Below, piece after piece: positions 7,601-13,994 of a stretch of 64,000 nucleotides of DNA; within the stretch, counting starts at the first letter, position 1, and every line of letters starts with the position of its first letter. The stretch lies in assembly GCF_014297445.1 (NCBI RefSeq), contig NZ_JACORU010000001.1:806001-870000 (forward strand), written 5' to 3'. The notes below the pieces were generated by a model that was not told the origin of the DNA, did no database searches, and saw only the letters and a list, made by a program, of their open reading frames with translations. This stretch comes from Ramlibacter albus. GTDB lineage: Bacteria; Pseudomonadota; Gammaproteobacteria; Burkholderiales; Burkholderiaceae_C. Position numbers and translations under genes: made by a program.

Positions 7601-10340
7601 TGGTGGCCTCGGTGCGCGAGCCCGCGCCCAGCGCAACCGAGTTGTCGTGCGTGGCCCGCGCGTCGCGGCCGATGGCGACACCGGCGGCGGAGGTCACCGC
7701 GGCGGCGTTGCCGATCCGCACCGTGGGGCCGGCGAGGCTCGTGGACAGCGAGCCGATGCCGCTTTCGGCCATGGTGGTTCGCGTCTCGAGGCTGTTCGTG
7801 CGCGTCCCCAGCGTGGCGAGCACACCTTCGGCGGTGGTGGTTCGCGACTCGAGCGTCGTGGCCCGCGCGCCCAGCGCCGTGATGTCGCTTTCCGCGGTGG
7901 TGGTGCGTGACTCCACGCTGGTGGTGCGAGTCCCCAAGGTGGCGAGGAGGCTTTCCGCCGTGGTGGTCCTCGATTCGAGGTTCGTGGCCCGCGTGCCCAG
8001 CGTCGTGAGTGTGCCTTCGGCCGCCGTGGTCCTCGACTCGAGCGCGGTAGCGCGCGTGCCGAGCGACGTGATCCCGCTCTCGGCGGTGGTGGTCCGCGAT
8101 TCGAGGTCGGTCGCGCGCGTCGTGAGGCCGGCGATGTTCGTGGTCGCGGTGCTGACATTGGCCTCGATGCCGTTCGCGCGCGTCGACAGCGATGCGACGC
8201 CACTCGTGGCGACCGCCACCTGCGCGACGGTCGCGCCGTCCGAAGCGAGCGTGCCGTCCGCCATGTTCTGGATGCGGCGCGTCAGCCCGCTGGCCGCATC
8301 GCCGACCGACACGACGTTCACGGTCGTGGCCTTCGAGTTCTCGCCGAGCGCGACGGCACCGGCGGCCTGCGCCCGCGCGCTGGACCCCAGGGCGACGGCA
8401 CCGGTGGCCGGCGCGCGCGAATTGGCGCCGAGCGCCACTGCCGACACGCCGTTCGACACGGCCAGCTTCCCGATGGCGACCGCGGAATCCGCACCGGACC
8501 CGGCGACGGTGCCCACGCCGAGCGCGATCGAATTGGCGCCTCGCGCATAGGACGAGTCTCCGACCGCGACCGAGCTCCCTCCTTCGGCCGACGCGCCCAT
8601 GCCCACGGCAACGGCATAGTCGCCCGCGCGCGTGTAGTGGCCGAGCGAGACGGCGTCGGCGCCGGTGCCCAGGTTCGACGCGCCGAGCGCCACGGTGTCC
8701 GAATCCCACAGGCGCGTCGAGATCGATGCGACGCCGGTCGACAGCGAGACGATCGACGACGTGGCGGTCGACAGGCCGCTGGTCACGGTCGTGGAGAGTG
8801 AAGCGATCGACGAGTTCGCGCCCGCCAGCCCGCCCGACACCGTTGTGGAGAGCGAAGTGACCGACGCGTTGGTCGCGGCCAGGCTGGTCGCGGTCGCCGT
8901 CGAGAGAGTCTTCAGCTGCGCGACCGTCGTGCCGTCGGTGTCTTCCGCGCCATCGGCCATGTTCTGGATGCGGCGGGTCAGGCCCGTCGCGCCGATGGAC
9001 ACGCCACCACCTGACGGCGTACCCCCATTGAGGTAGGCGGCGCGCGACGTGTCCGCCGTCTGCGAGCCGATGCCGATGGCCACCGAGTTGGCATGGCTGG
9101 CGACCGTGTTGGTGCCGATCGCGACCGCGCCGGACGCGGTCGCCTGGGCGCGCCGGCCCAGCGCAGCCGCATCGGTCGTCGCCGAGCTCTGGTAGCCGGC
9201 CGCCGTTGCACCCACGCCGGCGGCGCCCGCCTGCAGGCCGAGGGCGACGCTGTTGTCGGCGGCGTTGGCGAGCTTGCCGACCGCGACGCCCGTGTTGCCG
9301 CTGGTCGCGGACTGGCCGATGGCCACGCCCGTTTCACCGGCGACCGCGTTCGCGCCGACCGCCACGCCGAAGGTGCCCACGGTGGTGCCCGAGCCGATGC
9401 GAACCGACGGCGAGTTGAGGGCGGTGTCGAGGTCGTCGACGCTGGTCTGCAACGTGGCGAGTTGCGTCGACATGCCGTCGACCTGCGTGGAGATCGACGT
9501 GACCGTCGACATGCCGGTGGACAGCTGCGCCACCGTGACGGCGTCCTGGGCGGCCGCGCCGTCCGCGACGTTCTGGATACGGCGCCGCGCCGTCGCACTG
9601 CCCACCGACACGGCAGAGGCCGGAGCGGCGATGTTGGTCAGGAGGCTGGTTCCGGAAACTGCGGTGACGGTCGAATTCGCGCCGAGCGCGACGTAGTCCG
9701 CGAGGCTTGCGTTCGCCCGGTAGCCGAACGCCGCGGCATTGTTCGCGCTGGCCTTCGACTCACGCCCGAAGGCGACGGCGTTGGTGGCGCTCGCGGCGGC
9801 CTGGAAGCCCAGCGCGGCCGCATCGTTGGCGGTGGCGCTGGCGCTGCGGCCGATCGCGATCGATTGGCTGCCGCTTGCCAGCGACTGGAAGCCTTGCGCG
9901 AAGGAGTAGTCCGCCGACGCATTGGCGAAGCTTCCGACTGCGACGGCGTAGAGCATCGCGACGCCCGTGGAGGCATGGTCGCCGATCGCCACCGCCGCAC
10001 TGCCGGCCGCCACGGCGCTGGTACCGACGGCCACCGCGTTGTTGCTGGCGGAAGCGGCGTAGCCGACGGCGACGCCCGAGCTGCCGGCCGTGGTGGTGGT
10101 CGCCCCGCTGTTGCTGCCGATGCGGATGGACAGGACACCGTCCGAAGCCCCCGTCACCAGGACGTCGGCCCACGCGCTGCAGGCGCCCGCCAGCCCGAGG
10201 CCGGCGAGCAGGGCGCGAACGACCGCCGCAACCGCGCGGGACTTGCCCTTGCCCCGCCCGCGCGCATGTTCATGCGCCACGACCCACGTCCCCGTGGTGT
10301 CGTTCCACACCAACCGATATGCCTGGTTCAAGGAATGCAT
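4662..10340 (-). CDS. Trimeric autotransporter adhesin (YadA/Hia class) with ESPR signal
   Basis: 1892 residues. Residues 1-58 form an extended signal peptide: ESPR (YRLVWND...WVVAHEHARGRGKGKS), a hydrophobic core, then cleavage after CSAWA. A long head follows, built of ~14-residue left-handed beta-roll repeats (SVAIG/AVAVG motifs) and interrupted by neck motifs such as RRIQNVADG. Residues ~737-867 contain six 21-residue coiled-coil repeats (LESRTTTAES). Residues ~963-1497 are about 40 SLST units. A Pro/Ala-rich linker (~1500-1550) leads to a second head (~1593-1783) with Cys1643 and Cys1657. A last neck (RRITNVAPG) and a ~95-residue YadA anchor barrel close the protein. It ends GIGIRWK, with Lys after the usual terminal aromatic residue. 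The product trimerises in the outer membrane and displays the stalk and head. It is the first gene of the cluster with the small exported protein and DUF2827 genes. Confidence 0.95.
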   Translation of the reverse strand: MHSLNQAYRLVWNDTTGTWVVAHEHARGRGKGKSRAVAAVVRALLAGLGLAGACSAWADVLVTGASDGVLSIRIGSNSGATTTTAGSSGVAVGYAASASNNAVAVGTSAVAAGSAAVAIGDHASTGVAMLYAVAVGSFANASADYSFAQGFQSLASGSQSIAIGRSASATANDAAALGFQAAASATNAVAFGRESKASANNAAAFGYRANASLADYVALGANSTVTAVSGTSLLTNIAAPASAVSVGSATARRRIQNVADGAAAQDAVTVAQLSTGMSTVTSISTQVDGMSTQLATLQTSVDDLDTALNSPSVRIGSGTTVGTFGVAVGANAVAGETGVAIGQSATSGNTGVAVGKLANAADNSVALGLQAGAAGVGATAAGYQSSATTDAAALGRRAQATASGAVAIGTNTVASHANSVAIGIGSQTADTSRAAYLNGGTPSGGGVSIGATGLTRRIQNMADGAEDTDGTTVAQLKTLSTATATSLAATNASVTSLSTTVSGGLAGANSSIASLSTTVTSGLSTATSSIVSLSTGVASISTRLWDSDTVALGASNLGTGADAVSLGHYTRAGDYAVAVGMGASAEGGSSVAVGDSSYARGANSIALGVGTVAGSGADSAVAIGKLAVSNGVSAVALGANSRAPATGAVALGSSARAQAAGAVALGENSKATTVNVVSVGDAASGLTRRIQNMADGTLASDGATVAQVAVATSGVASLSTRANGIEANVSTATTNIAGLTTRATDLESRTTTAESGITSLGTRATALESRTTAAEGTLTTLGTRATNLESRTTTAESLLATLGTRTTSVESRTTTAESDITALGARATTLESRTTTAEGVLATLGTRTNSLETRTTMAESGIGSLSTSLAGPTVRIGNAAAVTSAAGVAIGRDARATHDNSVALGAGSRTEATTQAAWLTGSTPTAGAVSIGDSATGATRRLQNVADGAQDGDAATVRQLSTSARALSTSIGATADSVASLSTATNDTFNTLSTAASNAITSLSTASNNAVTSLSTASNNAVTSLSTATNASLAALSTSTGSALGSLSTGLAATAGAVTSLSTSTGSAIASLSTGTDTAVTSLSTGTAGAVASLSTTSRAAIASLSSASAASLASLSTTTGTSIGSLSTSTRSGLDTLSTGLAATAGAVTSLSASTGSAITSLSTGTDAAVASLSTSAAASLVSVSTGLAATNSTVASLSTSAGAAVGSLSTAVAATQGAVTSLSSGLGAANNAIASLSTATGASIGSLSTSVASSVGSLSAGVSGATSAIASLSTATGTSLGSLSTGLSSTASTLGSLSTSASTGLVAATSGISSLSTGLSSTASTIGILSTSVSTGLSSAASGISSLSSGVTSTASALGSLSTSTSSALSAGASTVASLSTATAAGLSTVAGSVASLSTGLSTTTASLSSSVASAASTIGSLSTGFFGLSSGVASLSSGLVAANTSIASLSTSTSSGLASVGSMLNAGLASLSASTVSTMAALSANVASLSTSVSSSAAGAPAPGPAASSAPAPAPTTASTSTTASAPAPSPAAPAVAQGAQGVQGAGGIAPDPLLVTSIASLNATTARVDNLSLDLNTLNSAIASLSTSASTGHGVQDGQIRTLQTQVRLGGGEVDGEGARAFGGGSRATGAQATAAGDCAFANGMAASALGYCARTGTGTAAANNATAVGSNAAAMADDATAVGSRTQAIGRGSVAIGNQARAESTGSVAIGDGAVARSSVAVGVQAQAQGLNTTAVGDRAQAVGDYSVALGNNSVAAAPNSVAIGNGSTAEQPGTVSVGSQGAERRITNVAPGIAPTDAVNVSQLRDVERRAYAGVAMSVAMSSARVALYEAGEMAFGAGVGYYGGNKALAVTFQGVDRTGKITYNVGVSSNTRDFSVGAGIGIRWK
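5850..7450 (-). repeat. SLST stalk repeats of the trimeric autotransporter (about 40 units)
   Basis: Coding repeats, residues ~963-1497 of the adhesin. Successive Ser-Leu-Ser-Thr motifs are spaced 11, 14, 18, 22 or 25 residues apart. Each of these is a sum of 7 and 11, as expected for a coiled coil mixing heptads and hendecads. Units are almost entirely Ser, Thr, Ala, Gly, Leu, Val and Ile, with scarcely any charged residues. Confidence 0.85.
7740..8130 (-). repeat. Six 21-residue coiled-coil repeats in the autotransporter
   Basis: Residues ~737-867 hold six successive units of the form ATxLESRTTTAES plus GITSLGTR, each 21 residues (three heptads). At the DNA level this is a 63-bp imperfect tandem repeat. 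Unlike the SLST segment that follows, it carries normal charged coiled-coil residues (Glu and Arg). Confidence 0.85.
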
Positions 10341-10474
10341 CGACCGCTCCGCCGGCGTGCGGACTTCTGCGGTCCGTCTCGCCCTTCAGTGGCTCCCGCA
10401 TCCACGTTAGGCAGCGGGCCACGCGGGCGCGTCATACCTCCGGCTGGCGCAATGCGGGAATTGCGTACCAAAGG

Positions 10475-10504
10475 CCCCAGCCGCCGGGGTTGGGGCGGCC
10501 GGGG
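10475..10504 (-). terminator. Possible terminator hairpin downstream of the RquA-like gene
   Basis: On the minus strand an 11-bp stem with one G-U pair (plus-strand arms 10475-10485 and 10494-10504, 8-nt loop) begins about 21 bp after the stop of the upstream gene. Only a short CCTTTGG follows, so the U-tract is poor. It would separate the RquA-like gene from the autotransporter gene. Confidence 0.4.
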
Positions 10505-10525
10505 AGACGAAGGTAAGTGAGCGGG

Positions 10526-11305
10526 CTACGCCTGCCGCGCAGCCGTGACGACCTGGAAGTTGCCGAAGAAGCAGGTCTCGGTGCCCGCACGCCAGCCGCC
10601 CATGCCGTTCAGGCGGGCGACGGGGTCCTGCCAGTCCCACAGGGCGAGCCCCAGCGGCTCGAAGACCTTGAAGTAGGTCCAGGACAGCGCCTTGAGCACC
10701 CAAGGCTTGGGCTTGTGGAATTCGCCGAGGTAGAGCGTGCCGCCCGGCGCCATCAGGCGCGTGGCCTCCGCCAGCGCCTTGGTCTTCTCCGCGTGCGGCA
10801 GCTCGTGCAGCAGGAAGAACATGATGTTGGCGTGGACCGAGCCGGGCGCGAGCGTCATCGCGGTGGCATCGCCCAGCAGGTACTGCACGCGCTCGCCCCA
10901 CTGGGCGAGCTTCGTCTTCGCGTGGATCAGTTCGTTTTCGATCAGGTCGACGATGACCACGCGCTCGGCGCCCGAAGCGAACGCGGCCGCAGTCACTCGC
11001 GGGATCACGTCACCGAAAGCGCAGGATGTGATGAGCACCGTCTTGCCGCGCAGGTCCGTGGCCCGCAGGCCGGCGACGATCATCGACACGAGGCGGTGGT
11101 ACTGGAACAGCAGGATGGCGGAGATGACGGGCTGGAAGTCCACCATCTTGATCAGCCGCATGTTGGAGTACACGGGGTACACGTGCGCCGCCGGGTTGCG
11201 CTCGCCCGTGAGCGTGCGCACCAGCAGCGCCGCGCGCGTGAACACGAAGAAGAACAGCGCGGTGGAGGCCAGCACGAGTGCGAGCGCGGCAAGGGCGGTA
11301 AGCAT
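10526..11305 (-). CDS. RquA-like SAM-methyltransferase-fold protein (candidate rhodoquinone biosynthesis)
   Basis: A 259-residue protein. An N-terminal hydrophobic helix (LTALAALALVLASTALFFFV) suggests membrane attachment. The Rossmann core carries VLITSCAFGDVIPRV where class I methyltransferases have the Gly-rich SAM motif (ExGxGxG). It continues with a downstream acidic residue (VIVDLIENEL), then FFLLHELPHAEK, then LMAPGGTLYLGEFHKPKPW, and ends TCFFGNFQVV. This altered SAM motif with FFLLHE and [YF]H.P is the pattern I remember for RquA. RquA replaces the methoxyl of ubiquinone with an amino group to make rhodoquinone, used as an electron carrier to fumarate reductase under low oxygen. The N-terminal helix is not something I can confirm as typical of RquA. 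An ordinary quinone or lipid methyltransferase is the alternative. Confidence 0.6.
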   Translation of the reverse strand: MLTALAALALVLASTALFFFVFTRAALLVRTLTGERNPAAHVYPVYSNMRLIKMVDFQPVISAILLFQYHRLVSMIVAGLRATDLRGKTVLITSCAFGDVIPRVTAAAFASGAERVVIVDLIENELIHAKTKLAQWGERVQYLLGDATAMTLAPGSVHANIMFFLLHELPHAEKTKALAEATRLMAPGGTLYLGEFHKPKPWVLKALSWTYFKVFEPLGLALWDWQDPVARLNGMGGWRAGTETCFFGNFQVVTAARQA

Positions 11306-11409
11306 GCAACCGATCCTGCCGGGCGAGCGCGGGCCGTCAGTTGATCCATCTCATGTGAATTCAACGGGCGCTGGAAAAATCTTCACTTCCGCAACGCCGG
11401 GGTCTCGCC

Positions 11410-11415
11410 TAGAGT
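11410..11415 (+). promoter_or_regulatory. Possible -10 box giving a leaderless racemase mRNA
   Basis: TAGAGT ends 6 bp before the ATG at 11422, which would place transcription start at or next to the A of the start codon. No recognisable Shine-Dalgarno precedes the ATG. The -35 (TTCCGC, 17 bp upstream) is weak. Confidence 0.3.
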
Positions 11416-11421
11416 CGCCGG

Positions 11422-12492
11422 ATGAAGATCACCCGCTTCGACGTCCGCTGCGCCCTCGTGGAGATGCCGCCGCATCGCACCGCGTCGGGCGTGATCACCG
11501 TGTCGCCGCTCGTCGCGCTGTCGGTCCACACCGACGAAGGCGTAGCCGGCCACAGCCTCACCTTCACCTACACGCCGGCAGCGTTGGGGCCCGTCGCGCA
11601 GCTGATGCGCAACCTCGAGCCGCTGGTGGCGGGGCAAGTGCTCGCGCCGGCGGCGCAGTCCGACGCCTTGCACGCGCGCTTCCGGCTGCTCGGCACTCAG
11701 GGGCTGGTCGGCATGGCGCTTGCCGGCATCGACATGGCACTGTGGGACGCGCAGGCGCGTGCGCAGGGCTTGCCGCTCGTTCGCCTGCTCGGCGCGCAGC
11801 CGCGGCCCGTGCCGGCGTACGGCGGCATCGGCTACGACGGCGTGGACGGCTCCGCGCGGGCTGCGGAGGCCTGTGCGAAGCAGGGGATGCGCGGCGTGAA
11901 GGCAAAGATTGGCTACCCGACACTCGAAGAGGACATCGCGGTGATCCGCGCGATGCGCGAGGCCGTCGGTCCGTCGCTCGCGATCATGGTGGACTACAAC
12001 CAGAGCCTGGGCGCCACCGAGGCCGCGCGGCGCTTGCGTGCGCTCGACGCCGAGGGCCTCGCGTGGGTGGAGGAGCCGGTGCTCGCACATGACTTCGAAG
12101 CGCTGGCGCGTCTCGCACGCGAAGCGAAGACGCCGCTGCAGGCCGGCGAGAACTGGTGGGGCCCGCTGGACTTCCGCCATGCGCTCGACGCGGGCGTGCG
12201 CGACCACTTCATGCCCGACGTGATGAAGGCCGGCGGCGTGACCGGCTGGATGCGCGTGGCGGCGCTCGCGCAGGCGCATGGCGTGCCGGTCTCCAGCCAC
12301 CTCTGGCCGGAAGTGAGCGCGCAGCTGCTGATGGCGTCGCCCACCGCTGCCTGGCTGGAATACGCCGACTGGTGGAACCCGGTGCTCGAGCGGCCGCTGG
12401 TGCTGCGTGACGGCTGCGCGGTGCTCGATGCCGAAGCGCCCGGTTCCGGCGTAGAGTTCGACGACCGCGCCCTCGAGAAATACGCCGCATGA
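11422..12492 (+). CDS. Mandelate racemase-like enolase-superfamily enzyme
   Basis: A 356-residue enzyme with an N-terminal capping domain and a C-terminal (beta/alpha)7-beta barrel. Compared from memory with Pseudomonas putida mandelate racemase, every catalytic position appears at a constant offset of -4: Lys160 and Lys162 (VKAKIGYP), metal ligands Asp191 (VDYNQSL), Glu217 (VEEP) and Glu243 (GENW), and His293 (SSHLWPE), with Glu313 (WLEYAD). Both general bases, Lys and His, are therefore present. The expected reaction is proton abstraction alpha to a carboxylate, such as racemising a 2-hydroxy acid; an aldonate or other hydroxyacid substrate cannot be excluded. The stop overlaps the GlcD-type oxidase start (ATGA), so the two products probably act on one substrate. 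Confidence 0.88.
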   Translation: MKITRFDVRCALVEMPPHRTASGVITVSPLVALSVHTDEGVAGHSLTFTYTPAALGPVAQLMRNLEPLVAGQVLAPAAQSDALHARFRLLGTQGLVGMALAGIDMALWDAQARAQGLPLVRLLGAQPRPVPAYGGIGYDGVDGSARAAEACAKQGMRGVKAKIGYPTLEEDIAVIRAMREAVGPSLAIMVDYNQSLGATEAARRLRALDAEGLAWVEEPVLAHDFEALARLAREAKTPLQAGENWWGPLDFRHALDAGVRDHFMPDVMKAGGVTGWMRVAALAQAHGVPVSSHLWPEVSAQLLMASPTAAWLEYADWWNPVLERPLVLRDGCAVLDAEAPGSGVEFDDRALEKYAA

Positions 12493-13988
12493 ACGCCCCC
12501 GCCGACGCCGACCCCGACCTGCTCTACCGCGCCGAACGCCAGGCCGAAGTGGTGGCCGCGCTGCAGGACGTGCTTCCGCCCGATTGCCTGCTGTGGAACC
12601 TGGAGGAGACCACGCCGTATGAATGCGACGGGCTCACGGCTTATCGCGAGCGGCCGCTCGTCGTTGCGCTGCCGGAGAACGAGGCGCAGGTGCAAGCCGT
12701 GCTGAAGGCCTGCCACGCGCTCGAAGTGCCGGTGGTGGCGCGCGGCGCGGGCACGGGCCTGTCGGGCGGGGCGATGCCGCACCGGCTGGGCGTGACGCTG
12801 TCGCTCGCGAAGTTCAACCGCATCCTGAAGCTCGACCCCGCCAGCCGCACGGCCGTCGTGCAGTGCGGGGTTCGCAACCTCGCGATCAGCGAGGCAGCCG
12901 CGTCGTACGGCCTCTACTACGCGCCCGACCCTTCGAGCCAGATCGCCTGCACCATCGGCGGCAACGTCGCGGAGAACTCCGGCGGCGTGCACTGCCTCAA
13001 GTACGGCCTGACGCTGCACAACGTGCTGAAGGTCAAGGGCTTCACCGCGGCGGGCGAGCCCGTCGAGTTCGGCAGCGATGCGCTCGATGCGGCCGGCTAC
13101 GACCTGCTCGCCATCGTCATCGGCAGCGAAGGCATGCTCGCCGTGACGACCGAGGTGACGGTGAAGCTCGTGCCGAAGCCGCAGCTCGCACGCTGCATCA
13201 TGGCGAGCTTCGACGACGTGCGCAAAGCGGGCGATGCGGTTGCCGCCGTGATCGCCGCGGGCATCATCCCCGCGGGCCTGGAGATGATGGACAAGCCGAT
13301 GACGGCCGCCGTCGAGGACTTCGTGCATGCCGGCTACGACCTCACGGCCGAAGCCATCCTGCTGTGCGAGAGCGACGGCACGCCCGAGGAGGTGGAGGAA
13401 GAGATCGGCCACATGACCGAGGTGCTGCGCGGCGCGGGCGCGACGGCCATTGCCGTCAGCCGCGACGAGGCCGAGCGCCTGAGGTTCTGGAGCGGGCGCA
13501 AGAACGCCTTCCCCGCGTCGGGCCGCATCAGCCCCGACTACATGTGCATGGACTCGACGATCCCGCGCAAGCGCCTGGCCGACATCCTGCTCGCGATCCA
13601 GGAGATGGAGAAGAAGTACGGCCTGCGCTGCGCCAACGTCTTCCACGCGGGCGACGGCAACCTGCACCCGCTGATCCTGTTCGATGCGAACGAGCCCGAC
13701 CAGCTGCACCGCTGCGAGCAGTTCGGCGCGGACATCCTGGAGACCAGCGTGCAGATGGGCGGCACGATCACCGGGGAGCACGGCGTGGGCGTGGAGAAGC
13801 TCAACTCGATGTGCGTGCAGTTCACCACCGAAGAGCGCGAGCAGATGCTGGCCGTCAAGCGCGCGTTCGACGGCAAGGGGCTGCTCAACCCGGGCAAGGT
13901 GATCCCGCAGCTGAACCGCTGCGCGGAGTACGGGAAGATGGTGGTGCGCGGCGGCCGGCTCGCGCACCCCGGGATCGAGCGGTTCTGA
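12489..13988 (+). CDS. glcD: GlcD-type FAD-linked 2-hydroxyacid oxidase subunit
   Basis: 499 residues, the same length as E. coli GlcD and similar to it along its length as I recall it. An FAD-binding PCMH domain (VARGAGTGLSGGAMP, YYAPDPSSQIACTIGGN, VAENSGGVHCLKYGLT) is followed by the FAD-oxidase C-terminal domain with VFHAGDGNLHPLILFD and TITGEHGVG. In the glycolate oxidase complex GlcD works with GlcE and the Fe-S protein GlcF, oxidising glycolate or D-lactate and passing electrons to quinone. Neither glcE nor glcF follows: the next gene is convergent after 6 bp. Coupling to a racemase-like gene (4-bp overlap) suggests oxidation of the R form of a 2-hydroxy acid that the racemase supplies. 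A stand-alone D-lactate or D-2-hydroxyglutarate-type dehydrogenase is the alternative role. Confidence 0.88.
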   Translation: MNAPADADPDLLYRAERQAEVVAALQDVLPPDCLLWNLEETTPYECDGLTAYRERPLVVALPENEAQVQAVLKACHALEVPVVARGAGTGLSGGAMPHRLGVTLSLAKFNRILKLDPASRTAVVQCGVRNLAISEAAASYGLYYAPDPSSQIACTIGGNVAENSGGVHCLKYGLTLHNVLKVKGFTAAGEPVEFGSDALDAAGYDLLAIVIGSEGMLAVTTEVTVKLVPKPQLARCIMASFDDVRKAGDAVAAVIAAGIIPAGLEMMDKPMTAAVEDFVHAGYDLTAEAILLCESDGTPEEVEEEIGHMTEVLRGAGATAIAVSRDEAERLRFWSGRKNAFPASGRISPDYMCMDSTIPRKRLADILLAIQEMEKKYGLRCANVFHAGDGNLHPLILFDANEPDQLHRCEQFGADILETSVQMGGTITGEHGVGVEKLNSMCVQFTTEEREQMLAVKRAFDGKGLLNPGKVIPQLNRCAEYGKMVVRGGRLAHPGIERF

Positions 13989-13994
13989 AAACCG

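Noticed and set aside
4060-8709. A 1549-codon minus-strand frame across the autotransporter and two downstream genes
   Set aside because: Wrong-frame reading (Arg/His/Gly-rich). The autotransporter frame carries head, neck, stalk and anchor motifs.
12489-13988. A complete glycolate oxidase operon (glcDEF)
   Set aside because: Only the GlcD-type subunit is present; the convergent FHA gene follows after 6 bp.
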